From Planctomycetota bacterium (GTDB taxonomy: Bacteria > Planctomycetota > UBA1135 > JADKAF01), in contig JAEUHW010000384.1 in assembly GCA_016793245.1 (NCBI GenBank), positions 1 to 45,904 of the forward strand: a stretch of 45,904 nt of DNA, in the 5' to 3' direction. The notes under the pieces were generated by a model. It had not been told where the DNA came from. It did not search any database and was given only the letters and a program-made list of their open reading frames with translations. Position numbers and translations under genes: made by a program. Of this stretch, positions 1 to 8,339 are shown piece after piece. Position 1 is the stretch's first letter. The number at the start of each line of letters is the position of its first letter.

Positions 1-1538
1 GCTTCCGTCTGCGCGAGGTCCTGCGTTCCGCCGAAGACGACCACGTAGTGATCGATCATGCCGGCGACGAGCGGGCGCGTCACATGGCGCGTCCCGGGGA
101 AGGTGTAGAGGTCGACCACGCTCTGGGCCGCGCCCACGGGATTCACGTACGTCCCGACGAGCTTCGCCTTGCCGCCGGCCTGCGTCGGTCGCTCGGTCCA
201 GACGCAGACCCATTGCTCGCCCTGGAAGAAGCGCGCCCCGATCACCGAGGGGCGCTCGCGATCGAAGCCGGCGCTGGGGCGTCCCGGTGCGAGATCGATG
301 GGTGTCGCGGCGGTGCGATTCACGGCGTCGAGGAACGAGGCGCGCACGAGCGAGGAGGCCGTGTTCTCGCGCGTCGTCGTCGCGTCGCTCTGGAAGGTGA
401 GCAAGGCGTAGAGATCGGCGTTCTGCAGCGAGCCGCCCGCGATCTGCGGCGCGGAGTAGGAGTGCGTGGGGTTCCCCGCGAGGCTCACCACGGCGCCGGT
501 GCCGGGGGCCGTGCTCTGTCGATCGTGAAAGATCAGGCGCACGCTCGAGAAGACCCCGCCCGCCGCGGCGAAGTCGCGTTGATACGCGAAGATCCAGCGA
601 TCCGCGCCCGGGAGATAGGCAGCGCAGAAGCTGTGATCGCTGGTCGCCGTGTTGGCGTCGAGGTAGACGAGGCGCGGATTCGCGAACCCCGTGTCGCAGA
701 GGTAGGCCGCGAGATCGAGGTCGGTCGCGCTGAACGCGCGCACCACGCCCACGAGCCACTGCGCGCTGCTCGACTCCCCATCGAGCGCGACGCAGGTCGA
801 GCGCAGCGCCGAGCCGCTGAACGCTCCCGGCACGGTGGTACCGGCGATGAGCGGATCGACGAGCAGCGGCAGCGTCGCCTCGGCGAGCCACGCGGCGTCG
901 ATGCGGATCTCGAGATGCGTTCCATCGAAGGAGCTCGCGAGCTCGAGGCGGCGGCCGCGCGCGTCGATCGCGAACGCGCTGCCGTAGGTGAGCGCGATCT
1001 CGCCGCGCTCATCGGCGAAGCGCAGCTCCGCGTGCTGTGCCGCGCGCTTCTCGGCGCGCAGCTCGGTCCGGATCGCGCCGCGCACGACGAGATCGCCGCC
1101 GTCGCCCGGCAGCGCGTGGAAGAGGAAGCTCTGCTCGATACCCTCCGCGCCGAGCTCGTAGCGCTCGCTCCAGCTCTCGCGAGCGAGCCAGGCCAGAGAT
1201 TGCCGTGCGCCGAGCTCCGTCGGCGTCGTCGCGTCGAACGCCTGATCGCCACGCCGCACCTCGGTCTGCGTCCACGCCCAAGGCAGTGAGCGCGCCGCCT
1301 CGGCGCCGCGGAACGGCGTCATCTCGAAGCCGCGCGCCGAGAGTTCTGCTTTGAACCCCGGGCGAGAGACCTGCACGGTCTCGATCGCACCGGACTCCGC
1401 GCCTCCGGCGCGCTCCCACCCGGCCGTGGTCCCGAGCTCCGCGAGCTGCCGAGAGGTCGGCGCGGATAGGTCTTGGGCGAGCCCGGAGGCGCTGGCGAGC
1501 AGCGCACCGGCAGAGCAGAGCAGCGAGCGGAGAAGCAT
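1..1538 (-). CDS. Secreted protein, C-terminus cut by the left window edge
   Basis: The frame is open from an ATG at 1538 to the left edge with no stop, giving 512 complete codons. An AGAGGA Shine-Dalgarno lies about 7 nt before the ATG. Residues 1–22 form a Sec signal peptide ending ...SGLAQ. The body is a beta-rich secreted protein; around residue 230 it contains LPLLVDPLI, a motif I associate with large secreted proteins of Planctomycetota and Myxococcota, usually closing an N-terminal domain. The following ~280 residues contain repeated Trp/Tyr-containing strands, consistent with a propeller, but no enzyme motif was recognised. Transcribed divergently from the FG-GAP gene at 1858. Function unknown; extracellular or outer-surface location is inferred from the signal peptide. 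Confidence 0.8.
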   Translation of the reverse strand, partial: MLLRSLLCSAGALLASASGLAQDLSAPTSRQLAELGTTAGWERAGGAESGAIETVQVSRPGFKAELSARGFEMTPFRGAEAARSLPWAWTQTEVRRGDQAFDATTPTELGARQSLAWLARESWSERYELGAEGIEQSFLFHALPGDGGDLVVRGAIRTELRAEKRAAQHAELRFADERGEIALTYGSAFAIDARGRRLELASSFDGTHLEIRIDAAWLAEATLPLLVDPLIAGTTVPGAFSGSALRSTCVALDGESSSAQWLVGVVRAFSATDLDLAAYLCDTGFANPRLVYLDANTATSDHSFCAAYLPGADRWIFAYQRDFAAAGGVFSSVRLIFHDRQSTAPGTGAVVSLAGNPTHSYSAPQIAGGSLQNADLYALLTFQSDATTTRENTASSLVRASFLDAVNRTAATPIDLAPGRPSAGFDRERPSVIGARFFQGEQWVCVWTERPTQAGGKAKLVGTYVNPVGAAQSVVDLYTFPGTRHVTRPLVAGMIDHYVVVFGGTQDLAQTE

Positions 1539-1857
1539 GGCGGATTCCTCTGGTTGGGAGCCGCGGTGCAGCGACTCGGCGCCCCCATGTCGCGAGCCGC
1601 CCCTTCGCAACCGCGCATCGCGTCCAAGGTCTGGACCGCGGATCCAGGTCTCGATCGCCGCGCGTGCTCGCCGCCGTGCCCGATGTCCCGAGGCGCCTGG
1701 GCTCGCAGGTTTTCCTGGCGCTGGTCCTCCACTTGCCTACGAGGACCGCGACGGACGGACTGCAGCGCGGGGTCGACGGTACCTGGAGGCGCCTCGACCT
1801 CGCGCTGCCTATTCGCCGCGCCAGCTCCTCCCGCTGGAAGGCCCTCGAGGTCCCGCC
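1539..1857. other. Divergent intergenic region, 319 bp
   Basis: This gap separates two divergently transcribed secreted-protein genes and must hold both promoters. Open frames cross it on both strands, but none has a Shine-Dalgarno site with a plausible protein, and they are Arg/Pro-rich as expected for noncoding high-GC DNA. I see no clear sigma-70 pair, strong hairpin or repeat. Confidence 0.5.
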
Positions 1858-4509
1858 ATGACCCGCGCTCTCTTCACCGCCGCGCTGCTCGCCCTCGCTG
1901 CTCCCGCGCAGACCCCCGACTTCGCCGGCCGCTGGGTCGGCTTCGACACGAGCTTCGATACCGACGCGAAGTGGCCGTGGGCGGTGCGTTTCGGCGACGT
2001 GGACTTCGATGCCGACCTCGACGCGTTGATCGTGACCGGCGGCTCGATCCCGCGGCTCAGCCTGCTGAAGAACCGCGGCCGAGGCATCTTCGAGGCACCG
2101 CGCCACTTCGCGACGCCGGCGACGACTTGGGACGACATCGTCGACCTCGAGCTCGCCGACTTCGATCGCGACGGCGACCTCGATGTCGCGATCGCGAACT
2201 TCGGCAACGTCGGCACCTCGTCGCGCGTCTTCGTGCACCGCAACGACGGCACGGGCAACTTCTCGGTGCGCCAGAGCTTCCCGACGGGCGCCGGCCCGAC
2301 CGGGATCGCGGTGGCCGACTTCGATGGCGACGGCTGGATCGACATCGCGACGGCGAACTACGGGCGCATCGCGGCGGGCAACACGGTCTCGATCCTGAGG
2401 AACAACGGCGTCGGTGGCTTCGCCGCGCCGCAGCATCTGAGCGTCGGCGCCGCGCCGTATCGCCTCAGCGCCGCCGACCTCGATGGCGACGGCCGACCCG
2501 ACCTCGCCGTCGCGCGCGAGCAGCAGCAGCTCGCGATCCTGCTCAATCGCACCACCGGCTGGACGACGACCAGCTATCCCATGTTGCCGAACGGATACGC
2601 GGGCGATGCGTATCCCTGCGTCGAGCTCGTGGACCTCGATCGCGACGGCGATCGAGATGCCGCGTTCACCAGCACGAAGGCCGGATACAACCCGACGCCC
2701 GGGTCGGGCGCCGTGTTGATCGCGACGAACGATGGCCAGGGCCGTTTCGGCGCCCCCGTCCCGCTCCTCACGGGGAACTTCACGCAAGGCGGCGTCGACC
2801 TCTGCTCCGGCGACTTCAACCTCGACGGATGGAACGACCTCGCCAGCACGCATCTCTGGAACGGCGAGTTCGAGATCTTCCTCTCCGATGGCCAGGGCGG
2901 ATTCCAGCCGTACCTCCTGCGCTCCTCCGGTGAGCAGACGATCGCGATCCAAGCGCAGGACTTCGAGCCCGACGGGCGCATGGATCTCGTGCTGCTCGAT
3001 CGCAACTGCCTCTCGCTCGCGGTCCATCGCAACGACGGCACGGGGCGCTTCGAAGGCTCCGACCCGCAGCGCGTGCTCCCGAGCGGCACCGGGGCGCGCT
3101 TCGCGCGAGCCGACTTCGATGGCGACACCATCGACGACCTCGCGCTCTCGTTCGCCGTCGGCTCGACCGCGGGTGGCGTGCAGCTCTTGCGCGGCTCCGC
3201 GCAAGGCCTGCAGCCCCTCGGCACCGTCGTGGGGTTCACCACGGTCTCGGCGCTCGCGGCCGTGGACGTCGACCTCGATGGCTGGATCGACCTCCTCTTC
3301 GCCGACGAGCGCGCGCCCTACGCGTGGAACTACGCCCGCAACGTCGGCGGCGGCGCCTTCGCGATGCCGCTCTCCTTCCCCGGCTTCGGCTCGCGCATCG
3401 GCGGCATCGCCGCGCACGACTTCGACGTCGACGGCGACATCGATGTCGCGTTGGGCTACGCCGGCACGGGCTCCACGAGCGCGGGTGCCTACGTCGCGTG
3501 GAACCAAGGCGCAGCTGTGTTCTCCGCGGTGCAGCGCTTCCCGCTGACCTGGGGACTGACACGCCTCCTCGCGGAAGACATGAACAACGACGGCCGCCCC
3601 GACCTCGTCGCGAACTCGAGCACGAGCGCGATCGAAGTGCTGCTGAGCCGGCCGGGCGGCTTCGCCGCGGCGCGCAGCCACACCGTCGGAGGCGGGGTCG
3701 CCGACCTCGTCGTCGGCGACTGGAACCGCGATGCGATCCTCGACATCGCCACCTCGAATCGCGAAGCCGGCCTCACGCACTCTTCGCTGTCCATGGCCCT
3801 CGGGCGCGGCGACGGCACCTTTCTCACGAGCGTCACCCAGCGCAGCGCCTATCACATCCAGTACTTCAACGCCGCGCAGCTCGTCGCCCTCGACGTCGAT
3901 CGCGACGGCGACCTCGACCTCGCCCAGGGACACACCGAGTCGCGCGATGTCTCGCTCTTCCGGAACGGCGGGAACGGCGTCTTCACGCGCGACGCGCGCT
4001 ACGGCATCGGCTGGCATGTGCGCGACCTCATCGGCGGCGACTTCGATGCCGATGGATTCGAGGACCTCGTCGCCGGTGTCGACACCTCGCGCACGCCGTT
4101 CGGCATCACGCACACCGTTCACATTCGCGGCAACGGCGGCCAGCCCTGGTTCACGCTGGGCTTCGGCCTGCCGGGCTCCCTCGGCGTTCCCTATCTCGAA
4201 GGCCTCCCGCCCTTCGAAGCGCCGCGCCCCGCGCGCCTCCAGCTCTGGCTCGCGCGTCCCGCGAGCCCGGCGCTCCTGGTGATCGGCTCCACGCGTTGGA
4301 ACGTACCCTTCGCGGGTGGCGCCATGGTCCCGGCGTACGAGCTCGCGTTCCCCTTCGTGACCAATGCGGCGGGCGCCGCGAGCTTCAACTTCCCGTTCCC
4401 GGGCTACGCGCGCCAGCGCTTCGAGATCTACGCCCAGGCGTGGATCCTGGATCCCACGGCGCCGCAGGGGATGGCGGCATCGGAGGGCCTCGTGGGCCTC
4501 GCGAACTGA
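1858..4509 (+). CDS. Secreted FG-GAP/VCBS repeat protein
   Basis: 883 residues from the ATG at 1858. The start is chosen because it opens directly into a signal peptide (MTRALFTAALLALAAPAQ); the frame is open further upstream but is not signal-like. About 14 repeats contain the calcium-binding core DxDxDGxxD, for example ADFDGDGWIDIATAN and ADLDGDGRPDLAVAR, spread over residues ~35–760. FG-GAP/VCBS repeats form seven-bladed integrin-alpha-like propellers, so two propellers are possible. The last ~115 residues are a separate beta-rich module with a Gly-Ala-Ala-Ser-Phe-Asn-Phe core, resembling the ends of two other secreted proteins in this window. Likely a cell-surface or exported adhesion/binding protein; the ligand is unknown. 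Its divergent neighbour is also secreted. Confidence 0.9.
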   Translation: MTRALFTAALLALAAPAQTPDFAGRWVGFDTSFDTDAKWPWAVRFGDVDFDADLDALIVTGGSIPRLSLLKNRGRGIFEAPRHFATPATTWDDIVDLELADFDRDGDLDVAIANFGNVGTSSRVFVHRNDGTGNFSVRQSFPTGAGPTGIAVADFDGDGWIDIATANYGRIAAGNTVSILRNNGVGGFAAPQHLSVGAAPYRLSAADLDGDGRPDLAVAREQQQLAILLNRTTGWTTTSYPMLPNGYAGDAYPCVELVDLDRDGDRDAAFTSTKAGYNPTPGSGAVLIATNDGQGRFGAPVPLLTGNFTQGGVDLCSGDFNLDGWNDLASTHLWNGEFEIFLSDGQGGFQPYLLRSSGEQTIAIQAQDFEPDGRMDLVLLDRNCLSLAVHRNDGTGRFEGSDPQRVLPSGTGARFARADFDGDTIDDLALSFAVGSTAGGVQLLRGSAQGLQPLGTVVGFTTVSALAAVDVDLDGWIDLLFADERAPYAWNYARNVGGGAFAMPLSFPGFGSRIGGIAAHDFDVDGDIDVALGYAGTGSTSAGAYVAWNQGAAVFSAVQRFPLTWGLTRLLAEDMNNDGRPDLVANSSTSAIEVLLSRPGGFAAARSHTVGGGVADLVVGDWNRDAILDIATSNREAGLTHSSLSMALGRGDGTFLTSVTQRSAYHIQYFNAAQLVALDVDRDGDLDLAQGHTESRDVSLFRNGGNGVFTRDARYGIGWHVRDLIGGDFDADGFEDLVAGVDTSRTPFGITHTVHIRGNGGQPWFTLGFGLPGSLGVPYLEGLPPFEAPRPARLQLWLARPASPALLVIGSTRWNVPFAGGAMVPAYELAFPFVTNAAGAASFNFPFPGYARQRFEIYAQAWILDPTAPQGMAASEGLVGLAN

Positions 4510-4588
4510 TCGGGGCGAGCGCGCGAAGCGGGACGACGGAGCCAGACGTCGGAGGAACGACTGCGCCGGCTCGCGTCGCTCTGGGCGA

Positions 4589-5518
4589 TCAGCCCCGATG
4601 CAGGAACTCGATCAGATCCTGCCGCAAGCCCGCGAGCCCGTAGTCCGTGGACACGATGCAGCGATAGATGATGTCCTGCAGCATGTCGGGCGTGTTCGGG
4701 TTGATCTCCTTCGGCGGCGTGTAGGAGAGGAAGTAGCCGAGCGAGAGGCGCACGACTTCGCCGCCGGTGGGACGGCCGGCGTACTTCCACGGCACTTCCT
4801 CGAAGGGCAGCGCCCCCGTCAGGATCTCGTAGAGCATGATCCCGATCGCCATCACGTCGGCCTTCGAATCCGTGAGGAGGAGCGGGTTGTAGTGCGGCGT
4901 GGTGGAGATCAGCCCCAGGTTCCGATTGCGGCGCGCGGGATCGATGAGGATCACCGAGCCCGAGGGCTTCACCAGGATGTTCTCGGGCTTGAGATCTCCA
5001 TGCGCTTCGAGCGTGCCCTTCTCGGCGAGGCGCTCCAGCGTCTTCACGATGCTGAGGAACCAGTTGAGGCGGATGCCCTCGAGCGCCCGGATCTTCTCGC
5101 GCAGCGTCTTGCCCTGCACGTAGTCCATGACGAGCACGGGTCGATCTTCGTGACGCACGAGGTCGCGGAAGCCGACGACGTGCGGCGAGGAGATGCCGCG
5201 CAGGATCTTCGCCTCGTCCTCGAGCAAGCGGTCGATCTCGGAGAGGTCGAGGAAGTCGATGCGCGCGCCCTGGTCCTCGAGGAAGATCGCCTCGGCGGGC
5301 GTCTCGTCGGGGCTGATGCCGTCGGGGCTCCGCCGACCGGTCACCTCGAGGAAGCGCGTGACATAACGACCGCCGCCGGCGACGTCGCCCATCTTGAGGG
5401 CGACCTTCTCCTGCGTCTCGATCGACTCGGCGAGGTACACATGGCTGAACCCGCCTCGGCCGAGGTACTCGACCAGACGATAGCCACCGATCCGTCCACC
5501 GACCTCGAGCTTCAGCAT
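4589..5518 (-). CDS. Ser/Thr protein kinase-like protein with variant HRD and DFG motifs
   Basis: 309 residues from the ATG at 5518, preceded by GAGGAG at 8 nt spacing, which favours this start over longer frames. It is a kinase domain only, with no membrane segment or extra domain. Glycine loop LGRGGFSHVYLAE (residues 19–31), beta-3 lysine K42, probable helix-C glutamate E102. The catalytic loop reads HGDLKPEN (173–180), so Gly replaces the HRD arginine while D175, K177 and N180 remain. The DFG position reads DPA (193–195): the metal-binding Asp is kept but Phe-Gly is lost. A ~50-residue insert follows K42. Activity is therefore possible, but activation-loop control should differ from Hanks-type kinases. 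The TGALPFEE segment is typical of bacterial Pkn proteins. Cytoplasmic; partner unknown. Confidence 0.88.
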   Translation of the reverse strand: MLKLEVGGRIGGYRLVEYLGRGGFSHVYLAESIETQEKVALKMGDVAGGGRYVTRFLEVTGRRSPDGISPDETPAEAIFLEDQGARIDFLDLSEIDRLLEDEAKILRGISSPHVVGFRDLVRHEDRPVLVMDYVQGKTLREKIRALEGIRLNWFLSIVKTLERLAEKGTLEAHGDLKPENILVKPSGSVILIDPARRNRNLGLISTTPHYNPLLLTDSKADVMAIGIMLYEILTGALPFEEVPWKYAGRPTGGEVVRLSLGYFLSYTPPKEINPNTPDMLQDIIYRCIVSTDYGLAGLRQDLIEFLHRG

Positions 5519-5815
5519 CGCAACCGCTCCTCGAAGAGCTGCCGTCCGGAACCTTCCTCGGCGGGATATCGGCACGCTCGCCGCGCCGCCTGAATGAGCG
5601 CCCGAGGTCGTTTCGCGAGATCGCGAGCGAATTCCTTTCTGCGCTCGCGGTGGAGCAGAGCGCGATCCGAACGCGCAACCCCGCGAGCGCCGCAAGGAAA
5701 GCGGAAAGCGCTGTAGCCCCACGCGCCCCTCGTTCGATGGGCAAGAGCGGGGACGCGCGGCCTAGCGCTCGTGCGGCGTGCGACCTCGAGCCACTCCACG
5801 TCGGCAGGAACCGAC

Positions 5816-5944
5816 ATGAGCACCCATCGATTGCAATGCCTGGAGCGCCTGCGCCGGCGCGAGGAACGCCGCGAGAAGCTGCTCGCGTGCTTCATCGCCG
5901 CCCTCGCGTTGGCGCCGTGGCTGATGCTCCCGAGCTTGGCCTGA
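5816..5944 (+). CDS. Putative 42-residue membrane peptide
   Basis: A short frame starting at ATG 5816 with AGGA about 7 nt upstream (ggcaggaaccgacATG). The product has a basic, Arg/Glu-rich N-terminal half (residues 1–22) followed by one hydrophobic segment (about 23–42, containing FIAALALAPWLML), the charge pattern of an N-in single-span microprotein. It sits in the gap upstream of the divergent kinase gene. The 297 bp between the kinase start and this ORF show no other gene. No family was recognised. The support is a Shine-Dalgarno site plus a membrane-like composition, so a chance ORF remains possible. Confidence 0.4.
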   Translation: MSTHRLQCLERLRRREERREKLLACFIAALALAPWLMLPSLA

Positions 5945-6005
5945 GCCGCTCGCGGATCCAGCGCTCGAGCGAAGCTCGGAAGCTCCGCTGTGATGGCGCT
6001 CGCGC

Positions 6006-6422
6006 TCAGCGCGCGCTCGTCTTCGCGGTCGCGTTCTGGAAGCGGACTTCGCCTCCGCGCCGATCGAAGAGCGCGCTCACCGCGCGCGCATGGCCGTCGG
6101 TCGTCAGATGCTCGGGCTCGCCGAAGATGCTGTAGCGAAAGACCTGACCCTGGTGGTCCATGAAGCCGATCGCCTGGCCGTGCTCGTCCAGGACCTCGCG
6201 GCGGACATAGGCCTTGCCCTCGAGGTCGAACACGCGCAGCGCCTCGGAGTAGCCGACGAGCTCGCCGTCGATCCACACCTCGTCGACCCCGTCCTGGCGC
6301 GTCTCGTAAGCGCCGAGGATCCCGTGCGCCATGGGGATGCGCTCCGGCTCGCGCGGAGGACCGAAGCAGCCCGCGAGCACGAGCGACGCGAGGGCCGCCG
6401 TCTTCGAGCTAAAGTACCTCAT
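6006..6422 (-). CDS. Small lipoprotein of unknown function
   Basis: 138 residues from the ATG at 6422, preceded by GGAGG at about 6 nt; a GTG two codons upstream would overlap that Shine-Dalgarno and is rejected. The N-terminus is a lipoprotein signal peptide with lipobox LAGC at about residue 19, followed by FGPPREPERIP. The mature part contains several strand-like segments (EVWIDGELVGYSEALRVFDL, then GQVFRYSIFGEPEHL) suggestive of short beta repeats, as in proteins with repeated 'text field/WD-like' hairpins. It is divergent from the methionine aminopeptidase gene. Envelope-anchored; no domain recognised. Confidence 0.75.
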   Translation of the reverse strand: MRYFSSKTAALASLVLAGCFGPPREPERIPMAHGILGAYETRQDGVDEVWIDGELVGYSEALRVFDLEGKAYVRREVLDEHGQAIGFMDHQGQVFRYSIFGEPEHLTTDGHARAVSALFDRRGGEVRFQNATAKTSAR

Positions 6423-6556
6423 CCGCACCTCCGTTCCGGGTCGTCGGGGAGCCCGAACCGCGCGGCGCGCCGTCGCTCCCGCGGGTTCATCGGTTGAATT
6501 CCCGCCGGACTGGTTCAGGATTGCCGCCCCTACCGAGCCAGGACCCCCTCTTCCGC

Positions 6557-7459
6557 ATGAGCAGCGCCTCGATCGACAAGTTTCGCGAAGCGGGCCGCAT
6601 CGCCGCGCATTGCCGCCGGCTCGCCGCCGAGCGCATCAAGCCCGGGGTCACGATCCGCGAGGTGACGGAGGGCATCGAGGCGGAGATCCGCCGCCTCGGC
6701 GCCGAGCCCGGCTTCCCCGCGCAATCGAGCCGGAACTACGTCGCCGCGCACTACTGCTCGCCGCCGGACGACACGCAGCGCTACGAGGTCGGCGACTGCG
6801 TGAAGGTCGACCTCGGCGTGCACGTGGACGGCTACATCGCCGACACGGCGCTCACCGTCGATCTCAGCATCGACGGGCGCTGGCACGCCCTGATCCAGTC
6901 CTCGGCGAAGGCGCTCGAGGCCGCGATCGCGACCGTCGGCCCCGGCGTCCCCGTGCACGAGGTCGGCGCGGCGATCGAGCGCGCGATCACGGAGCGCGGG
7001 TTCAAGCCGGTGCGGAACCTGACCGGCCACGGCCTCGCGCGCTGGCTCGTCCACTGCGCCCCGCAGATCCCGAACGTGGGCGACCACGGCGACGCGGTCC
7101 TCCGAGAAGGCCAGGTCATCGCGATCGAGCCGTTCGCGACCGACGGCCGCGGCTACATCCAGGAGGAAGGCCCCTCCGAGGTCTGGATGCAGGCGCGGGC
7201 CCGCCGCCCACCGCGCATCACGAAGGGCGTCGACCCCGCGGTCGCCGCCGCGATCGCGAAGTGGAACGGCCTCCCCATCGCGCGGCGCTACTTCCGCGAG
7301 TTCGACCCGCGCGTCGTCGACGCGACGATCCGCCGCCTCGAGAAGAACGGCGACTTGAACGGCTACCCGCCTCTCGTCGAGAAGAAGGGCGCCATGGTCG
7401 CGCAGACGGAGCACTCGATGCTGATCACGAAGGACGGCGTCGAGGTGCTGACGCTCTGA
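6557..7459 (+). CDS. map: Type II (archaeal-type) methionine aminopeptidase
   Basis: 300 residues from the ATG at 6557; an in-frame TTG at 6494 would add 21 unconserved residues. It removes initiator methionine from nascent proteins in the cytoplasm. All five metal ligands of the pita-bread fold are visible: D85 and D96 (in VKVDLGVHVDGYIADTA), H158 (LTGHGLARW), E191 (IAIEPFATDG) and E285 (AQTEHSML). The insert between H158 and E285 and the QTEHSMLIT ending match the type II enzymes of archaea and eukaryotes, not the short type I enzyme of most bacteria. The adenylate kinase gene follows 182 bp downstream, echoing the adk–map neighbourhood of ribosomal operons but in reverse order. A weak GC-rich hairpin with a short T run lies near 7505–7523. 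Confidence 0.93.
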   Translation: MSSASIDKFREAGRIAAHCRRLAAERIKPGVTIREVTEGIEAEIRRLGAEPGFPAQSSRNYVAAHYCSPPDDTQRYEVGDCVKVDLGVHVDGYIADTALTVDLSIDGRWHALIQSSAKALEAAIATVGPGVPVHEVGAAIERAITERGFKPVRNLTGHGLARWLVHCAPQIPNVGDHGDAVLREGQVIAIEPFATDGRGYIQEEGPSEVWMQARARRPPRITKGVDPAVAAAIAKWNGLPIARRYFREFDPRVVDATIRRLEKNGDLNGYPPLVEKKGAMVAQTEHSMLITKDGVEVLTL

Positions 7460-7641
7460 ACGACGAGCCTCCCCCGTCGCGGGCGGGGCGCCGAGGGGAA
7501 GGTGGCCGCGCGCCGCGCGGTTTGGTAGACCAGCGCGACGCGGCGCGAGGTCGCCGCCCCCGCTCGTCTCCTCTCCTCGACGGCTCGCAGGTCGCCTGAC
7601 CTCTGCGCGGCGGTCGTCGAGAACCTCCCGCCTCCGTCACC

Positions 7642-8277
7642 ATGAGCTCGAAGTCCCCCAGCGGCTCGAAATACAACGTCGTCCTGCTCTTCGGCTACCC
7701 CGGCTCCGGCAAGGGCACGCAAGGCAAGGTGCTCGGATCCCTGCCGGGCTTCGTGCACCTCGCGATGGGCGACGTCTTCCGGGCCCTCGATCCCAAGTCC
7801 GCGCTGGGACAAGAAGTCGCGAGCTACAGCTCCGCGGGGCGCCTCGTGCCGGACGAGCTCACGATCCGCATGTGGAAGGAGCACGTGGCGAACCTCGTGC
7901 AGAAGAAGGTCTATCGACCCGAAGGGAACCTGCTCCTCCTGGACGGCATCCCGCGCACTCCGGTGCAGGCCGAGGCCATGCGCGAGCTGATCGAGGTCGT
8001 GCGCGTCGTGCACCTCGTCATCGAGGACACGCAAGCGCTCTTCCAACGCCTGCGCTCCCGCGCGCTCCAGCAGAACCGGAAGGACGACGCCGACGAGACC
8101 GTGATCCGCCGGCGCTACGAGACCTACGAGAAGGAGACGCGCGCGACGCTCGACGCCTATCCGCAGCAGATCGTCGCCAACGTCGACGCCGCGCGGACGC
8201 CGCTCGAGGTCGCCCGCGCGATCTTCGATGATCTGATCCGGAACGTGCCGGCGGTGCGCTCGCTCGAGATCGGCTGA
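7642..8277 (+). CDS. adk: Adenylate kinase-type nucleoside monophosphate kinase
   Basis: 211 residues. Catalyses phosphoryl transfer between ATP and (probably) AMP. The Walker A loop is GYPGSGKGT (residues 18–26). The NMP-binding region includes HLAMGDVFRA, and DGIPRTPVQAEAM is the counterpart of the DGFPRT motif with Ile for Phe. The lid is short (RSRALQQNRKDDADETVIRRR), without the four zinc-binding cysteines of long-form enzymes. A ~10-residue Ser/Lys-rich leader precedes the first strand. The gene follows map on the same strand. The phosphate acceptor could be another NMP, since DGIPRT is slightly divergent; AMP is the default expectation. Confidence 0.88.
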   Translation: MSSKSPSGSKYNVVLLFGYPGSGKGTQGKVLGSLPGFVHLAMGDVFRALDPKSALGQEVASYSSAGRLVPDELTIRMWKEHVANLVQKKVYRPEGNLLLLDGIPRTPVQAEAMRELIEVVRVVHLVIEDTQALFQRLRSRALQQNRKDDADETVIRRRYETYEKETRATLDAYPQQIVANVDAARTPLEVARAIFDDLIRNVPAVRSLEIG

Positions 8278-8339
8278 GCCGGAGACGCGTTACGGCGCCG
8301 TCAGGTGCCGTGCCAGATACCACCGCGCCGTGCCGGAAC

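Noticed and set aside
1009..4122. A 1037-codon open frame antisense to the FG-GAP gene
   Set aside because: It is a shadow caused by high GC and repeated codons of the repeats; the product is Arg/Glu/Val/Ala-rich with no family resemblance, whereas the plus-strand frame has signal peptide and DxDxDG repeats.
6494..6556. Longer N-terminus of methionine aminopeptidase from TTG 6494
   Set aside because: The extra 21 residues do not match the family and no Shine-Dalgarno precedes the TTG.
7505..7523. Terminator after map
   Set aside because: CCGCGCG-C-CGCGCGG is nearly a continuous palindrome; it leaves a short workable stem and only three T residues, too weak to list.
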